A stretch of DNA of 64,000 nucleotides from an uncultured Mitsuokella sp. GTDB taxonomy: Bacteria > Bacillota > Negativicutes > Selenomonadales > Selenomonadaceae. The stretch's first letter is position 1, and the number at the start of each line of letters is the position of its first letter. Both the position numbers and the translations under genes were made by a program. The notes beneath the pieces are model-generated. The model searched no databases, was not told the origin of the DNA, and worked only from the letters and a program-made list of their open reading frames with translations. The DNA is taken from positions 1 through 64,000 of the forward strand of contig CAMCBT010000002.1 of assembly GCA_945873115.1 (NCBI GenBank), given 5' to 3'. Shown one piece after another: positions 26,946 through 34,229 of the stretch.

Positions 26946-27139
26946 TTTCTGCCTATATTGACCGCTTCGAGGAGGAGATTGCCGTCCTCTATCTGGGCGA
27001 TGCCATGAAAAAGGTCAATTTTCCAAAGGAATTCCTGCCGGAGGGTGTGGGCGAGGGAGATTACCTCCGCATTGACATTTCCTTCGACAAGGAAGCAACG
27101 GATCGGGCGGCCCAGGAGGCCCTCGACCTCATGAAGTGA
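26942..27139 (+). CDS. DUF3006-family protein
   Basis: 65 residues. The pattern AYIDRFEEEIAVLYLGD, a central FPKEFLPEGVGEGDYLRID and a short amphipathic helix at the end is that of DUF3006 proteins, which are widely found directly after ComEC-like metallo-beta-lactamase genes, as here (ATGA overlap). Function unknown; the constant pairing suggests a regulator or chaperone for the hydrolase. Confidence 0.85.
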   Translation: MISAYIDRFEEEIAVLYLGDAMKKVNFPKEFLPEGVGEGDYLRIDISFDKEATDRAAQEALDLMK

Positions 27140-27155
27140 TGGGAGCAAACATCCA

Positions 27156-28214
27156 TTGAGCAAGAAATATTTTTCCTATGTCCGGCTGATGGCCTGCCTT
27201 TTTCTCGCCTGCTTGTACCTTGCGGCGGGACTGCAGGCAGCCAGCGCCGAGGCCCATCGGCTGAATTACTTCAAGTCCTACGAGACAAAGGTGGAGGGGC
27301 GGCAGGCACTTCGCATCGAAATCGGCATGACGGGAGACGCCCTTACCTACCAGGTCATGGCGAAGCCGACGCTAAAAAGGCAGCTAATTCTGGATCTCTC
27401 CGCCACAAAGCGGGGGGATGTCCGGGAGAAAATTGCACTGAAGGACGACCTGGTGGAGGGAGTGACCCTCTCCAATCGCTCGCGGAATCTTCAGGCCGTG
27501 GTGCAATTCAAGGATACCTTTGAAGCGGATCAGTATGAGATTCACACAGAGAAGGCTGACCATCGCAATGGACTGCCCTACCGGCTCATCATCGACATCT
27601 TCAAGGAGGCCCCTCAAGCGGCTTCCCTTCTGGGGGATGGGGTCAAGGGACGCACGATTCTCCTGGATCCTGGCCATGGGGGCAGTGACAGTGGTGCCAT
27701 CGGCTACAGCGGCGTGACGGAGGCTTCTGTGACGCTTCCCGTGGCCCAGAAGACCCGGGATATCCTGGAGAAGGCCGGAGCCAACGTGGTCATGACAAGG
27801 GATACGGATGTGGATGTCTATGCCAGGAATGCCTCTGCTAGGCAAGAGCTTCAGGCTCGCGTCGATGTGGGGGCAAGTGCCGGTGCAGATGTATTCGTAT
27901 CCATCCACTGCAATGCCTTTTCTTCCCCTTCGGCCCATGGCATGGAGACCTACTACTATGGGGGCTCCATTGAGGGGGAGCGCTTGGCAACGCTATTAAA
28001 TGAGGAGCTGGAGGCGGCTGGCGGTCTTTACGACCGGGGCGTGAAGGCCGCGAACTTCTACGTCATAAAGCACTCCGCCATGCCTGCTTCCCTCATCGAG
28101 CTGGGTTTTGTCACAAACCCCGGCGAGGAAGCGAAGCTCGCGGATGATGCCTATCAGGAGACGCTGGCCGAGGCCATCGGCCGGGCTATCGAGCGGTTTT
28201 TCACTGGAGAATAA
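27156..28214 (+). CDS. N-acetylmuramoyl-L-alanine amidase with AMIN domain
   Basis: 352 residues, TTG start. A signal peptide (to about residue 32, QAASAEA) precedes an AMIN domain (about 35-150, with LILDLSATKRG and LIIDIFKEA) that directs amidases to the septum, then an Amidase_3 domain: LLDPGHGGSDSGAIG with a zinc His, VTEASVTLPVA with the Glu ligand, SIHCNAF with a second His and SLIELGFVTNPGEE with the catalytic Glu. It cuts the bond between muramic acid and the stem peptide during cell separation. Confidence 0.93.
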   Translation: MSKKYFSYVRLMACLFLACLYLAAGLQAASAEAHRLNYFKSYETKVEGRQALRIEIGMTGDALTYQVMAKPTLKRQLILDLSATKRGDVREKIALKDDLVEGVTLSNRSRNLQAVVQFKDTFEADQYEIHTEKADHRNGLPYRLIIDIFKEAPQAASLLGDGVKGRTILLDPGHGGSDSGAIGYSGVTEASVTLPVAQKTRDILEKAGANVVMTRDTDVDVYARNASARQELQARVDVGASAGADVFVSIHCNAFSSPSAHGMETYYYGGSIEGERLATLLNEELEAAGGLYDRGVKAANFYVIKHSAMPASLIELGFVTNPGEEAKLADDAYQETLAEAIGRAIERFFTGE

Positions 28215-28229
28215 GGGAGCGTGTCTACT

Positions 28230-28829
28230 ATGAATACGAAAGCCATAAAGAGGCTGCTGCTGGCCCTCGTCGCTATCCTGGCGCTCGTGCTGGTGGCGGG
28301 CTGCAACAGCCAGAAGGATAGCCCGGAGACCAGCTCCGCGCCTGCCTCCTCTGCCATTTCCACGCAGAGCGATAGCAAGGAAAATCCAAAGGATACGGGG
28401 AGCAAGGAGACGAATGGAAAGCTCACCCTCACGGTTTATTTCCCCAATGAGGAAGGCACAAAGCTCCTGGCGGAAAAGCGCACCGTGGACGGGAATAAGG
28501 ACAAGTACACCGCCGCCGTCGAGGCACTCCTGGCGGGCCCGAAGGAGAAAGGCAGCGTCGCCATCCTGCCGAAGCAGACAAAGCTTCGGAGCGTGAAGGT
28601 ATCAAATGGTGTCGCGAAGGTGGACTTCACGAAGGGGCTCCAGAAGAGCTTCGTGGGCGGCTCCACCGGTGAGGAGATGCTGGTGGGCTCCCTGGTGGAC
28701 ACCCTGACGGAGTTTGACGAGGTCAAGAAGGTGCAGATTCTCGTGGAGGGCAAGGAGCTTGACTCTCTAAGCGGCCACATGGATCTCTCTGTGCCCATCG
28801 CCCGCATGACGAATCTTTTGGAAAAATAA
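28230..28829 (+). CDS. GerMN-domain lipoprotein
   Basis: About 199 residues. ATG 28230 (MNTKAIKR) is preferred over GTG 28221 because GGGAG lies 10 bases before it. A lipobox LVAGC gives a lipid Cys near residue 24, followed by a Ser-rich linker. The C-terminal 115 residues form a GerMN (sporulation/germination) domain: LTVYFPNEEGTKLLAEKR, AVEALLAGPKEKGSVAILP and VDFTKGLQ. The domain occurs in GerM and other envelope lipoproteins of spore-forming and non-spore-forming Firmicutes. Next to the amidase it may act in peptidoglycan remodelling. Confidence 0.88.
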   Translation: MNTKAIKRLLLALVAILALVLVAGCNSQKDSPETSSAPASSAISTQSDSKENPKDTGSKETNGKLTLTVYFPNEEGTKLLAEKRTVDGNKDKYTAAVEALLAGPKEKGSVAILPKQTKLRSVKVSNGVAKVDFTKGLQKSFVGGSTGEEMLVGSLVDTLTEFDEVKKVQILVEGKELDSLSGHMDLSVPIARMTNLLEK

Positions 28830-28838
28830 GGGAGCTTT

Positions 28839-30296
28839 ATGGATAAAAAGGAATTGCGCCTTGTGGCACTCGGGGCGATGCTCATTGCCTTTGCGGGGGT
28901 GAATCTTCTCGCCATCACGGATCCCGTGGAGTCGAACTACGTCCTGACGGCAAAGGAAATGCTTGCCTCCGGCGACTTCATCTCGCCTCGCATCTACGGG
29001 AACTTCTGGTATGACAAGCCCATATTTTTCTACTGGGAGCTTATAGTGGCCTTCTCCGTCTTCGGCGTGAATGAGTTTGCCGCCCGCTTCTTCCCCGTGG
29101 TATTTTCCCTCTTGAATGCGGCTACGGCCTTCGGGTTTGGCAAGAAGCTATACGGAGAGAAGACCGGCACCATCGCCGCGATGATCTTTGCCTCCACGGT
29201 GGCCTTTTTCTACCTGTCGAAGGCCGTCATCACGGACATGACTTTCGTGTTCTTCTTCAATGCCACCCTTATCGCCTTCTACCAGGCCTATAAGACGGGC
29301 AATCGGAAAATCTATCTCCTGTCCTTCCTCTTTGCCGGCCTCGGGACGCTGACGAAGGGGCCCATCGGCATCCTGATGCCGGGGCTTATCCTCCTCATTT
29401 TTCTCTGCGTCCGCCGCCGGCCGAAGGAGCTCCTCCACATGATGTGGATTCCGGGCCTCATCATCTTTGCCGCCGTCGGGGGCTACTGGTACTACCAGAT
29501 GTATCAGCTCCATGGACAGGACTTCATCCTGAACTTCTTCGGCGTACACAATTTCCTGCGGGCGACGGTCTCCGAGCATCCGCGAGATGACGTGTTCTGG
29601 TACTATACGATGATATTCTTCGCGGGCTTCTTCCCCTGGTCCTTTCTCATGGTCTACAAGCTCAAGAAGAAGTGGAAGGAGCTGCGCGCGGCCGCCTGGC
29701 GGGAGGATGTCATCTTCCTCCTCATCTGGGTGGGCGTCGTCAACATCGCCTTCCAGCTTATGGCTACGAAGTACGTCACCTATACCCAGCCCTCCTTCCT
29801 GCCGCTGGCCCTTTTGGCGGCACTGATCCTTCGGGACTCGGAGCTTCTCGTGAAGCGTGTCTTTTCCGGCTTTGTCATATTCTATGTGGCGCTCACATAT
29901 CTTGCGGCGGTCCCCCTGTGCGAGGAGAATTCCGGCCGGCAGGCGGCGAGAGCACTTCAGCGGATTGACCCAGAGGAGCAGACACCCGTCGTGAGCTTTG
30001 GCGACTACAGCACCTCGGCCGTCTTCTACTATGGGGAAAACATCCCCGCCCTTGGCTGGGAGTCGGATATCGAGAAGAAGGAGCCCGGTGGCATGAACTG
30101 GAATGCGAAGAACGTCATGCCTCATGAGGCCTTTGAAAAGCTCCCAGTGGGGGAGCCTATCTACGTGGTCTGCCAAAAGAGACGATATGACCTTTTCCAG
30201 CAGGCGCTTCCCCATGCCGATTTTGAAATTGTAGAGGACTTGCCTAAGCTGCTGGTGGTAAAGCTGGTGCTCACCCAGAAGGAATCGAAACCATAA
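28839..30296 (+). CDS. ArnT/PMT-type glycosyltransferase (GT39/GT83 family)
   Basis: 485 residues with about ten membrane helices. The first periplasmic loop has DPVESNYVLTAKEM, containing the acidic catalytic residue of polyprenyl-phosphate-dependent transferases, and NFWYDKPIFFYW, a strongly conserved substrate-site motif of ArnT-like enzymes. A C-terminal periplasmic domain begins near residue 370. Such enzymes move a sugar from undecaprenyl phosphate to lipid A, protein or another glycan. The two following genes could make the lipid-linked sugar donor. Acceptor and sugar are unknown. Confidence 0.88.
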   Translation: MDKKELRLVALGAMLIAFAGVNLLAITDPVESNYVLTAKEMLASGDFISPRIYGNFWYDKPIFFYWELIVAFSVFGVNEFAARFFPVVFSLLNAATAFGFGKKLYGEKTGTIAAMIFASTVAFFYLSKAVITDMTFVFFFNATLIAFYQAYKTGNRKIYLLSFLFAGLGTLTKGPIGILMPGLILLIFLCVRRRPKELLHMMWIPGLIIFAAVGGYWYYQMYQLHGQDFILNFFGVHNFLRATVSEHPRDDVFWYYTMIFFAGFFPWSFLMVYKLKKKWKELRAAAWREDVIFLLIWVGVVNIAFQLMATKYVTYTQPSFLPLALLAALILRDSELLVKRVFSGFVIFYVALTYLAAVPLCEENSGRQAARALQRIDPEEQTPVVSFGDYSTSAVFYYGENIPALGWESDIEKKEPGGMNWNAKNVMPHEAFEKLPVGEPIYVVCQKRRYDLFQQALPHADFEIVEDLPKLLVVKLVLTQKESKP

Positions 30297-30310
30297 CAGG
30301 AAGCGAGAGA

Positions 30311-31291
30311 ATGAATCAGAAGTTTATTTCCATTGTCGTGCCCGTCTACAATGAGTCGGACAATATCCGTCACTTCTACGAGGCCGTCTGCACGGAAATG
30401 AAGAAGCTCCCATATGTATGGGAGCTTATCTTCGTGGATGACGGGTCGAAGGACAACAGCCGGGAGATTCTCCTGGATCTGGAGGAAAAGGACAGTCGCG
30501 TGCAGCCCATCTTTCTCGCGAAGAACTCCGGCCACCAGCTGGCCCTGACCTGCGGTCTCGACCATGCGGATGGGGATGCGGTCATCACCATGGATGGGGA
30601 TATGCAGCATCCGCCGGAGCTCCTCCATGAGCTTTTGGCCTTCTGGGAGGAGGGCTACGAGGTGGTGCAGACCATCCGGGAGGCCACGGAGGACGCCACC
30701 TGGCTCAAGAAGACCACCTCGGCGTCCTACTACAAGTTTCTCAATATCATCTCCGAGGTGCCTGTCCAGCCGGGGGGCTCCGACTTTCGCCTCATGGACC
30801 GGAAGGCTGTCATGGCCTTCCGCCGCTATCGGGAGCATGCCCGCTTCATCCGGGGTATCGTGGGCTCCATGGGCTTTCGCCAGAAGCAGTATCGCTTCAC
30901 GGCACCGCCTCGCTTCGCCGGGGCCTCGAAGTTCTCTCCCAAGAAGATGCTGCGCCTCGCCATCGATGGCGTCTTCGTCTGCTCCACCTTCCCGCTGCGC
31001 ATTGGCCTCTACATGGGCTTCGTGACGATGATCGCGAGCCTCTTGATCTTCATTCATGTGCTCTTCGAGACCTTCGTCCGGGCGGACACGGTGGCGGGCT
31101 GGCCGACGATCATGGCATGCATCCTCTTCTTCGGCGGCATGCAGCTCATGGTGCTGGGCATCATCGGCGAGTATCTGGGGCGCACCTACGAAGAGGCAAA
31201 GCGGCGGCCTCTCTATCTCATCGCCCGGGGCAAGCCCTCGGACGCACTGAAGGGCATCCGGCGGGAGGGGAGCCTCGTCGATGAGACTTAA
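30311..31291 (+). CDS. Polyprenyl-phosphate glycosyltransferase (GT2, ArnC/GtrB-like)
   Basis: 326 residues. N-terminal GT-A domain: SIVVPVYNESDNI, IFVDDGSKDNS (nucleotide-sugar binding Asp residues), ITMDGDMQHPPEL (DxD-like) and GGSDFRLMDRKAV. Two C-terminal membrane helices (about 230-300) as in GtrB and ArnC, which load a sugar on undecaprenyl phosphate on the cytoplasmic side. It overlaps the next gene by 11 bases. GtrB and GtrA normally work as a pair. Confidence 0.92.
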   Translation: MNQKFISIVVPVYNESDNIRHFYEAVCTEMKKLPYVWELIFVDDGSKDNSREILLDLEEKDSRVQPIFLAKNSGHQLALTCGLDHADGDAVITMDGDMQHPPELLHELLAFWEEGYEVVQTIREATEDATWLKKTTSASYYKFLNIISEVPVQPGGSDFRLMDRKAVMAFRRYREHARFIRGIVGSMGFRQKQYRFTAPPRFAGASKFSPKKMLRLAIDGVFVCSTFPLRIGLYMGFVTMIASLLIFIHVLFETFVRADTVAGWPTIMACILFFGGMQLMVLGIIGEYLGRTYEEAKRRPLYLIARGKPSDALKGIRREGSLVDET

Positions 31292-31682
31292 AGGGGCTAT
31301 ACACCATCATTTCTTCCGGAAGGAATTCCTCCTGTTCCTCGTCGTCGGCACCTTCAACACCTTTTTCTGCAGTGCGCTGGCAAAGCTCTTGGAGCCAATC
31401 CTCGGGAATGCGAATGTGGCCTTCAACATCGGCTACATCATCGCAAATATCGTGGCCTACGTCATAAATGGTAGGCTCGTCTTTCCCTCGCCCCTGACAG
31501 TGATTGGCTACGGGAAATTCTTCCTGTCCTATGTGCCGAACTACGCCATCCAGAATATCATCGTATTTGCCCTATACAATGTGCTGGAGCTTCCGACGCT
31601 GGCCGCCTATATCATCGCGGCCATCCTGGGGGTGCCCATCACCTATCTTTTCGTCAAGATTTTCGCCTTTGGCCGCGTATAA
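31281..31682 (+). CDS. GtrA-family flippase-like membrane protein
   Basis: 133 residues with four predicted helices and the GtrA features FLVVGTFNTFFC and NIVAYVINGRLVF, with a Phe-rich C-terminus. GtrA proteins are thought to turn the undecaprenyl-phosphate sugar to the outer face of the membrane. With GT2 and the ArnT-like transferase upstream it completes a load, flip and transfer set. It starts inside the end of the GT2 gene. Confidence 0.9.
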   Translation: MRLKGAIHHHFFRKEFLLFLVVGTFNTFFCSALAKLLEPILGNANVAFNIGYIIANIVAYVINGRLVFPSPLTVIGYGKFFLSYVPNYAIQNIIVFALYNVLELPTLAAYIIAAILGVPITYLFVKIFAFGRV

Positions 31683-31684
31683 GC

Positions 31685-31729
31685 AAAAATGACAGCACGG
31701 AGAAATTTCTCACAGTGCTGCCATTTTTG
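31685..31729. terminator. Bidirectional terminator between GtrA and PTS IID genes
   Basis: AAAAATGACAGCAC and GTGCTGCCATTTTT form a stem flanked by A and T runs on both strands, with an inner GAGAAATTTCTC palindrome. It separates two convergent operons. Confidence 0.85.
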
Positions 31730-31772
31730 TATGGGCGCAGGGGATTGGACGCGCCCTATATGCGACCTTGCA

Positions 31773-32597
31773 TTACTTCACATTCATAATGCCAAGGGCA
31801 TAGCAGATGATGCCGATTGCGAAGAGGCCGAAGATGATCCAGATCGCATTGACCTTCCGCTTCAAAAGCGCCATGCAGGCGAAGGTCATGAGGAGCGGTA
31901 CAAGGCCCGGCATGAGCTGATCCAGGATGCTCTGGACCGTCGTGACGACGACCTCACCCTTTGCATTCGTGATTTCCGAGACCACCACGGGGATGTTGAC
32001 GCTCGTCCACTTGTTGACCAGGGCGCCCATGACGAAGAGGCCGAGGATGGAGGCACCCTCCGTGAGCTTCTGGAGCTTGTTGCCCGCGATGTCCTGCACG
32101 ATGTCCGTGCCCTTTGCATAGCCGTACTGGATGCCGTAGTAGCGGACGAAGAGGCGGATGATGTTGAAGAGCAGGAAGAAGAGGATGGGGCCTGCCAGGC
32201 TGCCGTTGATGGCGAAGGAAGCGCCGAGTGCTGCCGTGATGGGGCGCAGTGTGCCCCAGAAGATCGGGTCACCGACACCGGCCAGGGGGCCCATCATGCC
32301 GACCTTGATGCCGTTGATGACGCCATCGGGGATGTCCGCACCATTTGCCTTCTTCTCCTCCATGGCGGCGGTGATGCCGATGATGGGGGCGGTGACGAAG
32401 GGCTGGGTGTTGAAGAATTCCAGGTGGCGCTTGATGGCCTGCTTCAGGTCATTGCCGCTGTAGAGACGGCGCAGGATTGGCACCATGCCGAAGCAGTAGC
32501 CCAGGCCCTGCATGCGTTCCATGTTCCAGGAGGCCTGCAGGAAGTTCGAGCGGATAAATGTCCAAAAGAGATCCGATTTTGTGAGTTTCTTTTCCAT
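31773..32597 (-). CDS. PTS mannose/fructose/sorbose-family subunit IID
   Basis: 274 residues. Seen: LFWTFIRSNFLQASWNMERMQ at the N-terminus, FFNTQPFVTAPIIGI, and GMMGPLAGVGDPIFWGTLRP, the IID signature, followed by C-terminal membrane segments. With IIC it forms the membrane channel of a mannose-class phosphotransferase system. The substrate cannot be fixed from sequence; mannose, glucose, fructose and amino sugars are all known for the class. Last gene of the IIB-IIC-IID set. Confidence 0.95.
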   Translation of the reverse strand: MEKKLTKSDLFWTFIRSNFLQASWNMERMQGLGYCFGMVPILRRLYSGNDLKQAIKRHLEFFNTQPFVTAPIIGITAAMEEKKANGADIPDGVINGIKVGMMGPLAGVGDPIFWGTLRPITAALGASFAINGSLAGPILFFLLFNIIRLFVRYYGIQYGYAKGTDIVQDIAGNKLQKLTEGASILGLFVMGALVNKWTSVNIPVVVSEITNAKGEVVVTTVQSILDQLMPGLVPLLMTFACMALLKRKVNAIWIIFGLFAIGIICYALGIMNVK

Positions 32598-32617
32598 TGT
32601 GTATGTCCTCCCTTCGC

Positions 32618-33439
32618 TTAGTCGAGCTCGTCGTCAAGATCATCCTCCGCAGCATTGGTGCTGCCGCCCTTTGCCTCGGCAGCAGGGGCAGCGGAGAGGG
32701 CTGCATACTTCGGATTGAGCTGGATGTAGACAATGGCGAGGACGAGGCCGATGATGCCGAGGGCCACAAGGTTGAAGTTCGTGTAGGCAGCCACGACGAA
32801 GCCCAGGAAGAAGAAGGGCATGAGATACTTTGCACCCATCATGTTGATGACCATCGCATAGCCGACGACGACAATGAAGCCGCCAGCCACCTGCAGGCCG
32901 CCAGTGATGACCGGCGGGATGGCGTTCAGGATATCCTGGACAGCGCCCGTGCCCACCGTCATGGCTACGAGGACGGCGGGGATGCCGACGCGCAGGCCGA
33001 AGAGCAGGAGAGCAAGATAGTTCATGAGGTCGATGCCGAAGAGGTTGCCTTCCTCAGCGTATGTATCTGCTCGGTGCTGGAATACGACGGAGACCGTCTT
33101 GCAGATGATGAGGAGCACCTGCCCGGCAGCGGCGAGCGGAATGGCGATGGCGATGCCGGCGGCCAGGTTCTGACCGCCCGCCACCACGAGAATCGTGGAG
33201 ATGACGGAGGCCACAGCCGCATCCGGGGCGATGGCCGCGCCGATGTTCATCCAGCCGAGGGCAATCATCTCCAGCGTGCCGCCGATGATGATGCCCGTGG
33301 TGATGTCTCCAAGGATGAGGCCGGTGACGGTGCAGGCGATGAGGGGGCGATGGGTCTGCATCTCATCGAGGACGGAGCCCATGCCGGCGATGGTGGCAAA
33401 TATAAAAACCAGTATGATTTGGATGGAGCTAAGTTCCAT
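32618..33439 (-). CDS. PTS mannose/fructose/sorbose-family subunit IIC
   Basis: 273 residues, about six to eight hydrophobic segments, with VLDEMQTHRPLIACTVTGLILGD-type start and GGTLEMIALGWMNIGAAIAPD, both conserved in IIC of the mannose class. It ends in an acidic tail (AAEDDLDDELD) that is longer than usual. It lies 24 bases from the IIB gene and 20 from IID. Confidence 0.95.
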   Translation of the reverse strand: MELSSIQIILVFIFATIAGMGSVLDEMQTHRPLIACTVTGLILGDITTGIIIGGTLEMIALGWMNIGAAIAPDAAVASVISTILVVAGGQNLAAGIAIAIPLAAAGQVLLIICKTVSVVFQHRADTYAEEGNLFGIDLMNYLALLLFGLRVGIPAVLVAMTVGTGAVQDILNAIPPVITGGLQVAGGFIVVVGYAMVINMMGAKYLMPFFFLGFVVAAYTNFNLVALGIIGLVLAIVYIQLNPKYAALSAAPAAEAKGGSTNAAEDDLDDELD

Positions 33440-33463
33440 GATGACTATCTCCTTTCACTCAGC

Positions 33464-33940
33464 TTACTTCAGGACGCTCATGAGGTCAACGCTCTTGTCG
33501 GAGGCGACCTTGCGGATTTCGAGCTCGATGCCCTTTTCATGAAGCTCCTTGAAGGCGTTGATATCGTCATCATCCACGGAAATGGCATCCGTGATCATGT
33601 GCTTGCCGTCCTTGAAGCTCATGCCGCCGATGTTGACGCTCTTGATGGGTACGCCGGCCTCCACCATGCGGAGAACCCCCTGGGGCCCCGTGAAGAGCAG
33701 TAGGCACCGGTCATCCTGGTACTTCGGATTGTTATATACACGGACAGCCTTGTCGATGTCCACCACGTGGCTCTTGATGCCGGCGGGGGCCACCTGTTTC
33801 AGGAGCGTGGAGCGGACCGTGTCCTTTGCCACCGCATCATCACAGACGATGATGCGCTGGCAGTTCGTTGTCTTCGACCAGATGGTGGCGACCTGTCCAT
33901 GGATGAGACGGTCATCAATGCGAGCAAGAACGATGTTCAT
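33464..33940 (-). CDS. PTS mannose/fructose/sorbose-family subunit IIB
   Basis: 158 residues, soluble. Seen: LARIDDRLIHGQVATIW with the phosphorylated His14, then CDDAVAKD and GGMSFKDGKHMITDAI. It passes phosphate from IIA to the sugar. No IIA gene lies beside it. GGAGG precedes the ATG, and a sigma-54 promoter is 70-90 bases upstream. Confidence 0.95.
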   Translation of the reverse strand: MNIVLARIDDRLIHGQVATIWSKTTNCQRIIVCDDAVAKDTVRSTLLKQVAPAGIKSHVVDIDKAVRVYNNPKYQDDRCLLLFTGPQGVLRMVEAGVPIKSVNIGGMSFKDGKHMITDAISVDDDDINAFKELHEKGIELEIRKVASDKSVDLMSVLK

Positions 33941-34011
33941 AATAGAACCTCCTCAAAAATAGAATGCGAAATCCGAAGGATTCCCATAAAATGTTTCACG
34001 CCCATATAATA

Positions 34012-34028
34012 TGCAAGAACCGTGCCAA
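34012..34028 (-). promoter_or_regulatory. Sigma-54 (-24/-12) promoter of the PTS operon
   Basis: Minus-strand TTGGCACGGTTCTTGCA matches the consensus TTGGCACRNNNNTTGCW at every fixed position. The first start codon (33940) is 72 bases downstream. It agrees with the adjacent AAA+ activator carrying GAFTGA. Confidence 0.9.
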
Positions 34029-34142
34029 TACACTGCAAATCCATGAAAAATTTTCGGATAGTGAGAATAAAAGTCTAGAATTGTCAGGAAAATCATTGTA
34101 TTTTCCATACTAAGAAAGCAGAAAAATTATTTTGCGCAAAAA

Positions 34143-34184
34143 AAAAATACACAGGCAGGCTAAAGAGTCTGCTTGTGTATTTTT
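34143..34184. terminator. Terminator after the LevR-type regulator
   Basis: AAAATACACAGGCAGGCT and AGTCTGCTTGTGTATTTT pair around AAAG, with A/T runs on both sides. It separates the regulator from the PTS operon. The remaining 34030-34142 is A/T-rich and may hold the activator's upstream sites, which I could not define. Confidence 0.8.
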
Positions 34185-34229
34185 AGTGTATTCTTTTAGT
34201 GTATCACTTTGTGGGAAGCTAGTGTATCA
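34185..34229. repeat. Three AGTGTAT direct repeats
   Basis: AGTGTATT at 34185, AGTGTATCA at 34198 and AGTGTATCA at 34221; the last covers the regulator stop codon. Spacing is 13 and 23 bases. Confidence 0.5.
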
